Assembly (NCBI RefSeq): GCF_000278725.1
Contig: NZ_ALCA01000100.1
Coordinates: forward strand, 8,261-72,260
Direction: 5' to 3'
Length of the DNA: 64,000 nt
Source: Actinomyces sp. ICM47
Lineage (GTDB): Bacteria > Actinomycetota > Actinomycetes > Actinomycetales > Actinomycetaceae
Both the position numbers and the translations under genes were made by a program. Within the stretch, counting starts at the first letter, position 1, and each line of letters opens with the position of its first letter. Below, piece by piece: positions 43,159 through 53,176 of this stretch. Under the pieces are notes generated by a model. That model was not told the origin of the DNA, ran no database searches, and saw only the letters and a program-made list of their open reading frames with translations.

Positions 43159-43209
43159 ATGGCTGGTTTGTGGGTCAGCGCCGGATTGCGCCGGGCACCG
43201 TCGGGCGGG

Positions 43210-44148
43210 TCAAGCCACCAGTCCGAGGCCGTGGAAAAGCGCGGCAATACCGACGACAACGGGCAGGGAGGCGAAGGTCGTCACGAGGACGGTTCCCTGC
43301 GCGATGCGCTCCCCCGCCTTCGCCCGAGTGGCCGCGATGTAGGCGTTCTGCGCGGCTGGCAGGGCAGCCATGATGGTCACCGACATGAGGGCCGGACCGG
43401 TCAGCCCAAGCAGCACTCCGACGCCGCACGCGATAGCGGGCTGGAGGGCGAGTTTGCAGGCGATAGCGCAGGTGGTCGCCGCAATACCGGAATCCCCGGA
43501 CGCCGAACGACGATCCACGAGGGACGCCCCAAAGGATAAGAGGATCATCGGGGGCGCTGCTGACCCCAGCATCGAGGTCGATACGTCGAGGAGCGTCGGC
43601 ATCGGCCACCCCGCGGCGGAGAACAGGAAGCCACACGCCGCTGCAATGACCATGGGATTGCGCGCCACGACCTTCGCAACACCGAGCACCGACGGGCGCT
43701 GCCCCGACCCCACTAGATCGGCCAGGACGAAAAACATCGGGGTGAAGAAACCCAGCTGAAACACCAGGATGGGAACAACAGCGGAGGCGTCGTTCAAGAC
43801 GTAGACGGCGATCGGGATGCCGATGTAGGCCCCGTTGTTCAGGGACGAGGCCATGGCCCCCAAGGTGGTTTCCCCGCGCGACAGGCGCAGAAACAGGCGT
43901 GCGACAAGCACGAAGAGCAGTGCGGTGCCCACGCCCGACGCGGCGGCCACAGCGAGCGGAGCGCCAAAAACTCCGGACGTGCCGGTCGAGACAATCGCGT
44001 GGAACAGCATCGCTGGGCTGGCCACCCAATACGTTGCCGATGCGAGGGAGCCAGCGGCATCAGGGCCGAGTGCACCCCCTCGGCGAGCGATCCAGCCGAC
44101 GCCGATGATGAGAGCGATCGCCAGGACCGACCAGACGATCGATACCAT
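43210..44148 (-). CDS. AEC family transporter
   Basis: A 312-residue membrane protein with about ten helices of the auxin efflux carrier family. The two five-helix halves, NNGAYIGIPIAVYV and the final PAAQNAYIAATRAKAGERIA segment, are typical. Bacterial members move dicarboxylates such as malate; the substrate here is unknown. It starts 16 bases after the glf stop. Confidence 0.87.
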   Translation of the reverse strand: MVSIVWSVLAIALIIGVGWIARRGGALGPDAAGSLASATYWVASPAMLFHAIVSTGTSGVFGAPLAVAAASGVGTALLFVLVARLFLRLSRGETTLGAMASSLNNGAYIGIPIAVYVLNDASAVVPILVFQLGFFTPMFFVLADLVGSGQRPSVLGVAKVVARNPMVIAAACGFLFSAAGWPMPTLLDVSTSMLGSAAPPMILLSFGASLVDRRSASGDSGIAATTCAIACKLALQPAIACGVGVLLGLTGPALMSVTIMAALPAAQNAYIAATRAKAGERIAQGTVLVTTFASLPVVVGIAALFHGLGLVA

Positions 44149-44164
44149 GCGAGTGGGAAACCCG

Positions 44165-45319
<1,155 letters not shown>

Positions 45320-45371
45320 TCACTTGATTAACACCATCGTATCCGCCCAGGCCGGGGCGTGCTGGAACGGG

Positions 45372-45380
45372 GACGAGGCC
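45372..45380 (+). repeat. GACGAGGCC dispersed motif, intergenic copy
   Basis: Exact copy, extended form GACGAGGCCGGGG, 65 bases upstream of glf. Confidence 0.55.
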
Positions 45381-45463
45381 GGGGCGCGGACACGCTCAAA
45401 CAGAGAGGTGACGCTCACCTATTCTTGTTCCATCTGCTGACATGTCGGGTGGCTCCGCACGCT

Positions 45464-45515
45464 AACCCGCTGTCCAGGACGTGGGCGACCCCGCCTACGT
45501 TCCGGTAAGCGGGTT
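45464..45515. other. Long nested hairpin, possible structured RNA
   Basis: Outer arms AACCCGCT and AGCGGGTT enclose a small internal loop and a ten-pair inner stem (GGACGTGGGC with GCCTACGTTCC, one bulge). It could be an operator, a terminator-like element or part of a small RNA. No family recognised. Confidence 0.4.
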
Positions 45516-45655
45516 GAGGTGCGGGACAGAGGGTCATGTGAGCGTGTACGTTGAAGTCCTGGAGAGGCCGGATGTCGCCCGCCACTGATTGGTTCCGACG
45601 ATCCTGCTGTCATCGTCTCCTACCTGCCGTCACTGTCAACGGGAAAGAACGACCA

Positions 45656-46174
45656 ATGATCATTCACACTCAGCGCCTGTGCTTGCGCCCCTGGAGCGAC
45701 GCGGACGCTCCCGCGCTCTTTGAGCTGGCCCGCGATCCCCGCATCGGGATGCTGTGCGGATGGAAGCCCTACGAGCGCATCGACGATGCACACGAGGCAC
45801 TGTCGACTTTCCTGGCGGCACCCGACAGCTACGCGGTGACGCTGTCATCAACCGGTGAACTGGTCGGCTCAATCGCACTGCGCATTGACACAGACTCCCC
45901 CGAAGCGACCGTCGCTGACATCGGATACTGGATCGGCGCGCCCTACTGGGGTAACGGCTACGCGAGCGAGGCGGGGCGCGCCATCATCGAGCGCGCGAGG
46001 GAACTGGGCGTCGAGACAATCATCTTGAAGTACTTCGACGGAAACGATGCGTCGCGACGCGTCTCAGAAAAGCTCGGCTTTACGTGGCGAAGCCGCGAGG
46101 AGGGCGTGGAATACCCGCTCATCGGTAAGCACCTCACCGTCCACTGCACCGAGCTGGCGCTCGCCGCGCACTGA
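45656..46174 (+). CDS. GNAT family N-acetyltransferase (RimJ/RimL type)
   Basis: A 172-residue acetyltransferase: TQRLCLRPWSDADAPALFEL at the N-terminus, acetyl-CoA loop APYWGNGYASEAGRAIIERA, and NDASRRVSEKLGF near the end. I chose ATG 45656; the frame is open from 45551. Substrate unknown (relatives modify ribosomal-protein N-termini or small molecules). It is convergent with the GT2 gene. Confidence 0.87.
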   Translation: MIIHTQRLCLRPWSDADAPALFELARDPRIGMLCGWKPYERIDDAHEALSTFLAAPDSYAVTLSSTGELVGSIALRIDTDSPEATVADIGYWIGAPYWGNGYASEAGRAIIERARELGVETIILKYFDGNDASRRVSEKLGFTWRSREEGVEYPLIGKHLTVHCTELALAAH

Positions 46175-46183
46175 CGGCGCTCG

Positions 46184-47194
46184 TTAGTTGAAGCCGAGGA
46201 CCGCAGCCGCGACCTTGTAGCCGCCGCGCACGACCATCGGGGAAGCGTGGCGCACGAGGCCGGCGAGCAGATCCTTGCGCAGACGCTCCGTGGCTTCGGG
46301 GTTGATCTGGTCCATGGTCTCCCAGATCTGTTCCTTGAGGGCCAGGTGCTCAGGTGTGCCCGACAGCTGAGCCATGACGGAGCAGACGACGGCGTTGATG
46401 CGCAGGTAGTGGACCATGTAGCGCCACAGCTTATCCTCGACCTCGGCGCGCGGAGGCAGCGCACGGGTCATGGCCTCGTTCACCCGCGCGAGCTGATCCA
46501 GGCGCGTGATCATGACCTTCTCGTTGACGGACTGGTCGTCGCGCCCGATGAAGTAGTGGTAGAGGTCCACGTCCAGGTAGCGGATCGTGGAAATGTAGGG
46601 CAGTGGCACGAACGAGTAGAGGTAGTCCACGTAGAACGTGTGTTCGGGCATGACCAGGCCGGAGGCTCGCACGACTTCGGTGCGCATGGTCAAGGCGTGC
46701 ATCATCAGGTACTGGTCGTAGCGGCACCGCCGCAGGTCCGCCCAGCCGAAGGTGCGTCCGCGCGGCAGGACGTTGCGGTAACGGATGACGGCCTTGTGGG
46801 CCTTTCCCTGCTTGTCGTAGACGTAGTTGGTGACGAGCAAGTCGAGGTGACGCCCGGCTTCGCGCTCCTGGCGCAGGAGGTCGAGCACCGCGTTCGTGGC
46901 GCGACGGTCCAGCCAATCGTCGGAGTCGACAACGCGCACGTGCGTGCCGGTAGCGGCAGCGAGGCCGGCGTTGACGGCACCGCCGTGCCCCTTGTTCTCC
47001 TGGTGAATGACCTTGACGGAGGGGTAACGAGCGGCCCACTCGTCGGCGATCTGTGCGGTTCGGTCCTTCGAGCCGTCGTTCACGATGATCGCCTCGAGTT
47101 CGTCGCCGTATCCGACGAGCGTGGTTAACGCCCGGTCAATGTAGTCCTCGGAGTTGTAGGCGGGCACGATCACGGTCAGAAGGGGCGTGCTCAT
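46184..47194 (-). CDS. Family 2 glycosyltransferase
   Basis: A 336-residue GT-A fold transferase with LTVIVPAYNSEDYIDRALTT, the nucleotide-binding IIVNDGSKDRT and the metal-binding DSDDWLD. It has no transmembrane helix, so it acts at the cytoplasmic face. GAGGAG precedes ATG 47194. Likely works on a surface glycan together with glf-derived galactofuranose; this is inference from proximity. Confidence 0.88.
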   Translation of the reverse strand: MSTPLLTVIVPAYNSEDYIDRALTTLVGYGDELEAIIVNDGSKDRTAQIADEWAARYPSVKVIHQENKGHGGAVNAGLAAATGTHVRVVDSDDWLDRRATNAVLDLLRQEREAGRHLDLLVTNYVYDKQGKAHKAVIRYRNVLPRGRTFGWADLRRCRYDQYLMMHALTMRTEVVRASGLVMPEHTFYVDYLYSFVPLPYISTIRYLDVDLYHYFIGRDDQSVNEKVMITRLDQLARVNEAMTRALPPRAEVEDKLWRYMVHYLRINAVVCSVMAQLSGTPEHLALKEQIWETMDQINPEATERLRKDLLAGLVRHASPMVVRGGYKVAAAVLGFN

Positions 47195-47543
47195 GGGTTC
47201 TCCTCTCGCAGGTCTGGCAGTAGTCTACTGTGCCTGATTCACCTGCGCGCTCTCCTTGAGATCTTCCTGTGCGAAAATCGCTGTGACGAGTAAGAAAACA
47301 CCCCACAAGGACATGGCTACAGCGGTGGGCATGGTGGACAAAACGCACGCACTCGCGTACTAGAATGCTATCTTCCTGACCAAGGAGTTCGATGTGACGG
47401 TGACCTGACGGTGAGCATTGAAGGTGCTGGCCTGTGCGGTCGCGGTGTGCAATCCTTCAGGCGCACCATCAGTGCTTCGCTGCCTGGATCAGTATTCTTG
47501 TACGGCGTTGCCTGACAAGGACGAGGCCGAGGCCGAGGCCTCG
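47195..47543. other. 349-bp intergenic region between the GT2 and GH3 genes
   Basis: No convincing gene. On the plus strand TAGAAT (near 47362) and AAGGAG are followed only by very short frames, including a 33-codon GTG frame of no recognisable content. Near the GT2 gene there is a short palindrome AGTAGTCTACT. A GACGAGGCC inverted pair closes the GH3 side. Confidence 0.4.
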
Positions 47544-47545
47544 TC
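47520..47545 (-). terminator. GACGAGGCC inverted pair at the end of the GH3 gene
   Basis: GACGAGGCC and GGCCTCGTC, both exact motifs, face each other around 8 bases. On the minus strand the motif begins within the GH3 stop codon (TGACGAGGCC). It makes a 9-bp stem suitable as a terminator. Confidence 0.6.
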
Positions 47546-50003
47546 ATCGGGTCTGGTCAAGTTCACGCTGGGTAGCCTTGTTGGCACGCGCGTTGGCGCA
47601 ATAACGGATCGCTAGACGCGTGATACCTCGCCAGAAGTGGCCGTTAATGACCTCCACGACCGCGTCGATCATGCCTGTGCTCACAGAACCGTTCGAAAAC
47701 TTGGTGAGCGACCTCAGCGGCATGTTGAGCGCGAAGTGAACGTTGAGGTCCGGGATGCCCTTAGCGTCAGCCTTCGCTTTGTCGGCGTGTAGCTTGCGGC
47801 CCGCCAATCGGGCAAGCCAGCTCTTGGCACGGATCAGATCCGTCATCAGGTCGAACGCCGTGATGTCTTCCCTCGGGTGAGCGGTAGGAATGGTGCGACC
47901 CAGCAGGACCGCGAACTCTCCGTTGGTAATGCCCGCGACGTCGGCGTTCAGGTAGTGTCCGAGGGCCGGGTCGATTGGCGAGGGCGTGGTCCCCTCGACT
48001 TCAAGGGTGGCGCTCAGCGGCGTGTCCTCCACGTTGCGCCCCACATGGATCGTCCAGGTTCCAGCCTCGGTCTCCCACGCTCCACGTGAGGTCTCCCAGT
48101 GGCGGAAGGTGTAGCGATCAAAGGGGATGGTGACGCGCACAGATTCACCGGCTGGAACGACAACCTTGGTGAACCCCTTAAGTTCGCGCGCAGGGCCGAA
48201 GACGCCGCCCGGGGCGCTTACATAGAGCTGAACGACCTCGGTACCGTCACGCATTGAGGTGTTGGCGACCGTCAGGGTCGCCCCATCCTGATCGACAGCA
48301 AGATCGGAGTACTCGAAGCGTGAATAGGACAGGCCGTACCCGAAAGGGAAAGCAACATCTACGCCAGCAGTTGTGAAGTATCGGTAGCCGATAAAGGGAC
48401 CCTCACGGTAGTAGGACAAAGGACCGGTCGCCGGGTACCACGCGGCGGTCGGATGATCCTCCAAGGAACGCGCATAGGTCTCAGCCAGGCGTCCCGAGGG
48501 GTTGACGACACCGGTCAGGACATCCAGCATCGCGCCAGCCCCTCCCTGGCCACCCAGGTAGCCGTTGACGAGCGCAGGCACGGAGGACGCCCAGGGCATT
48601 TCCACACTGGCGCCGCCCGTCAGGACGACGATGGTACGCGGGTTGGCGGCCACGACTGCCTCAATGAGTCGATCCTGCCCCTCGGGTAGGCGCATGTGGG
48701 GCCGGTCCAGTCCCTCCGACTCAGCGAGTTCGTCGAGACCCACGTACACGAGCGCAACGTCGGCGCGCGCCGCGAGCGCCACGGCCTCGGCGATGAGCGC
48801 GTCACTCGTGCCACCGTGACGCGCATACCCAGGGGCGTATCCTGTCAGGACCAAGCCTCGGGCGGACTCTCCCCCCGCCTCGAGTAGCTCGCGCGGGGTC
48901 TCGAGGCGTGTGGGGTTGACCTGGGAGGAGCCTGCTCCCTGGTAGCGCGGCGTGTCAGCGAGGTCACCGATGAGGGCGACACTGGTGCCGGAGCTCAGAG
49001 GCAGGGCATCGTCCTCGTTGCGCAGGAGCGTGATCGCTTCGGAGGCGATGCGCGTGGCTAATGCGTGGTGCTCGTCGAGGTCGTAGGGGGTAGGTGCGGG
49101 AAGGTCGGCGCTCGCGGCGGCGACGTTCAAGACCTCTTGGGCGCGCGCATACACATCGGATGCCTCCAACGTCCCGGCTTCGACGGCGGCAACAATTCGA
49201 CGAGCATCCTCCAGTCCGGGGGCGGGCATCTCGAGGCTTCCACCTGCGCGGACGGCGGCGACGGCATCCGTGCATCCTCCCCAGTCGGAGACGACCATGC
49301 CGTCAAAACCCCATTCGGTGCGCAGAATGTCGGTCAGCAGATGCTTGTTTTCGTGGGCGTGGGCTCCGTTGACGAGGTTGTAGGAGCTCATGATTGCTCG
49401 AGGCTTGGCGCTGCGGCACACGATTTCGAAACCGGTCAGATAGATCTCGCGCAACGTACGCTCGTCCATAACGGAATCCGACGCCATGCGTCGCAGCTCC
49501 TGGGAGTTAGCGGCGAAGTGTTTGGGGCAGGCGGCAGTTCCCGTGGACTGGATGCCCTGGGTGAGGCCTGCCGCCATGCGCCCTGCGAGGATCGGGTCTT
49601 CGGACAAGTACTCAAAGTTGCGTCCGCACAGGGGCGAACGCTTGATGTTCAGGCCGGGGCCAAGCAGGACGTTGACTCCGAGTCCACGCGCCTCCGTCCC
49701 CAACGCCTCACCCATCTGGCGGGCCAGGTCGGGGTTCCACGTGGCCGCGAGCGCGGAGGCCGTCGGGAAGCAGGTGGCTTTTTCGGAGTCGGCGATGCCG
49801 AGGTGGTCGGCGTCGCCGAGTTGGCGGCGTACGCCGTGGGGGCCGTCGCTCATGATGAAGGAGGGGACGTGTGCTGTGGGGATGGCGCGTGAGTTCCAGG
49901 CGCTTGCCCCGGAGAGGAGAGCCGCTGCTTGTAGGAGGGTGAGGTTGCTGGCGTTCGTGAGTGCTGTGTGTTGCATCGTTGTGAGTTGTCTTTCGTGCTC
50001 CAT
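47544..50003 (-). CDS. Glycoside hydrolase family 3 (beta-glucosidase type)
   Basis: An 819-residue enzyme with the GH3 N-terminal barrel (MSDGPHGVRRQ, PKHFAANSQELRR, nucleophile in VVSDWGGCTDAV), the C-terminal alpha/beta sandwich (VALIGDLADTPRYQGAGSSQ) and a fibronectin-III-like domain (ELKGFTKVVVPAGESVRVTI). About 120 extra residues follow. No signal peptide, so it acts inside the cell on imported oligosaccharides. The start is not settled: ATG 50003 or ATG 49976. Neighbouring PTS and malQ genes fit sugar use. Confidence 0.9.
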   Translation of the reverse strand: MEHERQLTTMQHTALTNASNLTLLQAAALLSGASAWNSRAIPTAHVPSFIMSDGPHGVRRQLGDADHLGIADSEKATCFPTASALAATWNPDLARQMGEALGTEARGLGVNVLLGPGLNIKRSPLCGRNFEYLSEDPILAGRMAAGLTQGIQSTGTAACPKHFAANSQELRRMASDSVMDERTLREIYLTGFEIVCRSAKPRAIMSSYNLVNGAHAHENKHLLTDILRTEWGFDGMVVSDWGGCTDAVAAVRAGGSLEMPAPGLEDARRIVAAVEAGTLEASDVYARAQEVLNVAAASADLPAPTPYDLDEHHALATRIASEAITLLRNEDDALPLSSGTSVALIGDLADTPRYQGAGSSQVNPTRLETPRELLEAGGESARGLVLTGYAPGYARHGGTSDALIAEAVALAARADVALVYVGLDELAESEGLDRPHMRLPEGQDRLIEAVVAANPRTIVVLTGGASVEMPWASSVPALVNGYLGGQGGAGAMLDVLTGVVNPSGRLAETYARSLEDHPTAAWYPATGPLSYYREGPFIGYRYFTTAGVDVAFPFGYGLSYSRFEYSDLAVDQDGATLTVANTSMRDGTEVVQLYVSAPGGVFGPARELKGFTKVVVPAGESVRVTIPFDRYTFRHWETSRGAWETEAGTWTIHVGRNVEDTPLSATLEVEGTTPSPIDPALGHYLNADVAGITNGEFAVLLGRTIPTAHPREDITAFDLMTDLIRAKSWLARLAGRKLHADKAKADAKGIPDLNVHFALNMPLRSLTKFSNGSVSTGMIDAVVEVINGHFWRGITRLAIRYCANARANKATQRELDQTR

Positions 50004-50119
50004 TGCGGGTGTCGTCGCTGGTTCCAGTGTGGGTTATGTGGGTGTGGTTTTACCAATCGAATGCGTGGTTTGTTGTTTCTTGGGTTTGTTGTGTGGGGTG
50101 TCGCTGGTGGTGGCTGGGC

Positions 50120-50125
50120 TACCAT
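50120..50125 (+). promoter_or_regulatory. -10 box TACCAT for a leaderless HAD gene
   Basis: TACCAT ends six bases before ATG 50132, with no ribosome site. Confidence 0.45.
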
Positions 50126-50131
50126 GGCGTT

Positions 50132-51010
50132 ATGAGCTGTGACGCGGGTGTGATTGGTCGGAACACTGAGGGCGCTGCTCCTCGTGCAGTTTTCATCGAC
50201 GTGGATGGGACGCTGTGTGATTCCCGCCAGCGCGTTCCCGGTTCAGCGGTTCGTGCGTTGGCGCAGGTGCGTGAGCGTGGCCACCGTCTGTTGCTCTGTA
50301 CTGGGCGTTCTGTCCCGGAGGTCTATCCGCGTTTCTTTGACCTGGGTTTTGAGGGCATCGTGGGTGGGGCTGGCGGGTATGCGGCGGTGGGTGACACGGT
50401 GCTGCTTGATGAGCGTATGCCTGCCGAGCACGTCCGGGTTCTGACTGCTCTGTGGGAGGATTTGGATGCGTTCTACGTGTGGCAGGGGCCTGATCAGATG
50501 GGGCCTTCGCGCGGCTATCTGGAGTTTTTCGTGCCCCGGGCGGGTCTTAACCCTGAGGATTGGGCCGAGTATGCCCAGTCGGTGACGCCCTTTGTCGTTG
50601 ACGTTGAGGGTGGGTCTTTCACGAAGGTGACGGCCTATGTGCCTCCGGAGAAGGCGTCGATGGAGCGCGTGAGTGCGGCGCTGCCCGACGGCTATCGCGC
50701 CATTATTGGTTCTGTGGGGGCCGCAGGGTATGTTCCCTTCGAGATTCTCCCGGATCGCTTGTCCAAGGCGGTGGGTATGGAGGCCGTGTGTGAGCACATC
50801 GGCGTCCCCATGTCACGTACTGTGGCTATTGGCGACTCTAACAATGATGTCGAGGCCGTGGCACGTGCCGCTGTCGGCGTCAGTATTGGGGACGGGTGCG
50901 AGGCTCTGGTTGAGGTTGCCGATATTGTCGCCCCCGCGGTTGGCGACGACGGCCTCGCCTGGGCTTTGGCCGCCGCTGGGCTCATCGACGGGGCACCCAG
51001 CCCGGCCTAG
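50132..51010 (+). CDS. HAD-IIB (Cof-type) phosphatase
   Basis: A 292-residue hydrolase: motif I FIDVDGTLCDSRQRVP, motif II LLCTGRS, Lys in PDRLSKAVGMEAV and motif IV AIGDSNNDVEAV. Cof-type members dephosphorylate sugar phosphates or flavin precursors; the substrate is not predictable. I chose ATG 50132 after TACCAT; the frame is open to 50003. Divergent from the GH3 gene and followed by the MFS gene 16 bases later. Confidence 0.87.
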   Translation: MSCDAGVIGRNTEGAAPRAVFIDVDGTLCDSRQRVPGSAVRALAQVRERGHRLLLCTGRSVPEVYPRFFDLGFEGIVGGAGGYAAVGDTVLLDERMPAEHVRVLTALWEDLDAFYVWQGPDQMGPSRGYLEFFVPRAGLNPEDWAEYAQSVTPFVVDVEGGSFTKVTAYVPPEKASMERVSAALPDGYRAIIGSVGAAGYVPFEILPDRLSKAVGMEAVCEHIGVPMSRTVAIGDSNNDVEAVARAAVGVSIGDGCEALVEVADIVAPAVGDDGLAWALAAAGLIDGAPSPA

Positions 51011-51026
51011 GCCTCGGCGCCGACAG

Positions 51027-52292
51027 ATGGCCGTCACCGTCAGGGCCTGGTTCCACCACCCGCTCACCCGTAACTCGGCGTTCATGCACCTGTGGGCGGG
51101 GCAGACCGCTGCGCAGGTTGGCTTCCAGGTGGGGACGCTGGCTACCTCAGCGATTGCGATTAGCGTCCTGCGTGCCAGCGAAACCCAGATCGGTGTGCTC
51201 TCTGCCTTGCAGACACTCGCCTTCCTGATCGTCGGCTTGCCGGCGGGTGCCTGGGTGGATGGGTGGCGTAAGCGCCGCGTCATGATCATCGCGGGCCTAG
51301 CACGCATCGGTGCCCTGGTCTCGATTCCCCTGGCCTATGTCTTCGCGACCCTCACGCTGACGCACCTGATGATCGTCGCCGCGCTTCTGGGCCTGTGCAC
51401 CGTCTTCTTCGATGTTGCCTACCAGTCCTATGTTCCGATCATCGCCTCTCGGCGATATATCGGTGCGGCCAACGGGCGGCTCGAGGCCTCCTACCAGGTG
51501 GGGCACGCGGGTGGACCGGGCTTGGGCGGATGGCTCCTCGGGCTGCTCGCCCCTCCTCTCGTCTATCTGCTTACTGCCCTCACTTACGCGTTCTCGACCT
51601 GGGCGATTTGGCGCATCGCCACCCCGGAGCCTGCGCCTACGCGCACCGAAGCCACGCTTGTCGCGCAGATCCGCGAGGGGCTAGCCTTCGTACGCGGGCA
51701 ACGCCTACTCTTTCCCCTCTTTTCCTGCATTGCGGCCGCCGCATTCGCTGCCGCCGGCATCCAGGTTCTCTTGCCCATCCTTGTCCTGCGCACGCTGGAC
51801 ATGAGCGCTACCCAGCTCGGCCTCCTCCTGAGCGTCGGGGCAATCGGCGGGATCCTCGGCGCGCTCACGCGCTCGGCATGGATGAAGCATCTGGGCATCG
51901 GGCGCACCATCGTCGTCACAAGCATCATCGGCGTCGCTGTCCTAGCCGCCCAACCGGCAGCCGTTCACGCCCCCGCTGCGGCCGCAGCAATCATTGCGGT
52001 CTCCGGCATTGTCTCCTCCTATTTCCTCACCATCTACAACGTCACCCAGATGAGTCTGCGTCAGGAGATCTGCCCGCCCCACATGCTCGGACGCATGAAC
52101 GCGATCTTTCGCTTTGCCGTGTGGGGCGTCATGCCGCTGGGCTCCCTCGCGTCCGGCGCGGCCGCCTCGTGGATGGGGGTCGAGGCCGCCACGTACGTCT
52201 TCATTGCTCTGGCGGTCGGAGCCAGCATCGCCATGGGCCTCACCCCCGCGGCTCGTATCCGCGGCACCAGCGCCATCAACACCGTCCCATAA
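51027..52292 (+). CDS. MFS transporter (EntS-like exporter)
   Basis: A 421-residue membrane protein with about twelve helices. The loop-2/3 motif GAWVDGWRKRRVMIIAGLAR and the overall pattern match the multidrug/siderophore exporter type of the major facilitator superfamily. ATG 51027 lies 16 bases after the HAD stop, without a strong ribosome site, so the two are probably co-transcribed. The exported substrate is unknown. Confidence 0.85.
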   Translation: MAVTVRAWFHHPLTRNSAFMHLWAGQTAAQVGFQVGTLATSAIAISVLRASETQIGVLSALQTLAFLIVGLPAGAWVDGWRKRRVMIIAGLARIGALVSIPLAYVFATLTLTHLMIVAALLGLCTVFFDVAYQSYVPIIASRRYIGAANGRLEASYQVGHAGGPGLGGWLLGLLAPPLVYLLTALTYAFSTWAIWRIATPEPAPTRTEATLVAQIREGLAFVRGQRLLFPLFSCIAAAAFAAAGIQVLLPILVLRTLDMSATQLGLLLSVGAIGGILGALTRSAWMKHLGIGRTIVVTSIIGVAVLAAQPAAVHAPAAAAAIIAVSGIVSSYFLTIYNVTQMSLRQEICPPHMLGRMNAIFRFAVWGVMPLGSLASGAAASWMGVEAATYVFIALAVGASIAMGLTPAARIRGTSAINTVP

Positions 52293-52384
52293 TGTGACGC
52301 GCTCCCAGGCCCATGGCGTGCCAACGACTCCACCTCCGCGATACCATAAGTGTGAGGCAAACCGCATGAGCCAAGGAGGACCCC

Positions 52385-52615
52385 ATGAGCACCGCAACGA
52401 CCATCATCGAAGCCCTGGGCGGCTGGGAGAACATCTCCAATCTTGAAGCCTGCATCACACGCATTCGCCTGGACGCCGCCAACACCGACCTCATCGACGA
52501 GGCCAAGCTACGTGCCGCCGGTGCCTTCGACGTCGTCATCGTAGGCGACGCGGTTCAGGTCGTCATTGGCCCCGATTCCGAGGATCTCGTCGACGAAATG
52601 CTCGCCAGCCGGTGA
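52385..52615 (+). CDS. PTS EIIB, glucose family, stand-alone
   Basis: A 76-residue single EIIB domain. The phosphorylated cysteine is C23 in NLEACITRIRLDA. AAGGAGG precedes the ATG. In most systems EIIB is fused to an EIIC permease; none is encoded here, so it must serve an EIIC elsewhere. The stop overlaps the EIIA start (GTGA). Confidence 0.9.
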   Translation: MSTATTIIEALGGWENISNLEACITRIRLDAANTDLIDEAKLRAAGAFDVVIVGDAVQVVIGPDSEDLVDEMLASR

Positions 52616-53079
52616 CACTCTCTGTCTGCGCACCCTTCGCAGCGCACGTCATGGCGCTGAGTGAGGTGCCTGATCCCGTTTTCGCAAGCGGAGTCGTCGG
52701 GGGTGGCTGCGCGCTCATCCCCGACTCCGCCTCGGAATGTTTAACCGTCCACTCCCCTATCAACGGCGTCGTCACCAAGCTCAAGCCGCACGCCGCCATC
52801 ATCACCTCCACGCAGGGCATATCGATCCTCATCCACCTCGGCATCGACACGGTGAGTCTACATGGCAAGGGCTTCGCGGCCCTCGTCGATGAGGGGGACG
52901 TCGTGGCGGCGGGTGCCCCGCTCATCCACTGGGACCTCACCCCCGTGCGAGACGCCGGCCTCTCCCCCTGCGCCCCCATCGTCGTCATCACTCCGCCGGG
53001 TGCCGCCGTCACGCACGAAGTAACCGACCCCGACGTATCCGCGCTCGCGCCACTCTTTTCGACCGAGACCTCACGCTAG
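52612..53079 (+). CDS. PTS EIIA, glucose family (Crr type)
   Basis: A 155-residue EIIA. The phosphorylation site is H75 in ISILIHLGIDTVSL and the assisting His is H60 in KPHAAIIT, as in EIIA-Glc. GTG 52612 overlaps the EIIB stop, so the two are coupled and likely receive phosphate from HPr and pass it to EIIB and a remote EIIC. A terminator hairpin follows. Confidence 0.92.
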   Translation: MTLSVCAPFAAHVMALSEVPDPVFASGVVGGGCALIPDSASECLTVHSPINGVVTKLKPHAAIITSTQGISILIHLGIDTVSLHGKGFAALVDEGDVVAAGAPLIHWDLTPVRDAGLSPCAPIVVITPPGAAVTHEVTDPDVSALAPLFSTETSR

Positions 53080-53123
53080 GCACCTTACTCGGGGCCGCAC
53101 CGGCGCCATCGCCTCACTCGTAC

Positions 53124-53157
53124 GACACCCCGCAGCCCTCACGGGCTACGGGGTGTC
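53124..53157. terminator. Bidirectional terminator between EIIA and malQ
   Basis: GACACCCCGCAGCCC pairs with GGGCTACGGGGTGTC around TCAC, with one mismatch. It lies between the convergent genes. Confidence 0.8.
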
Positions 53158-53176
53158 ATACTGTCAAACGGCCGCG

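Noticed and set aside
45420..45530. Possible tRNA in the glf-GNAT gap
   Set aside because: The structure is a single long hairpin. There is no cloverleaf, no T-loop GTTCGA sequence and no acceptor stem.
47411..47513. 33-codon GTG frame after an AAGGAG-like site on the plus strand
   Set aside because: The ribosome site points to a four-codon frame instead, and the 33-residue translation has no recognisable feature. It is left as non-coding.
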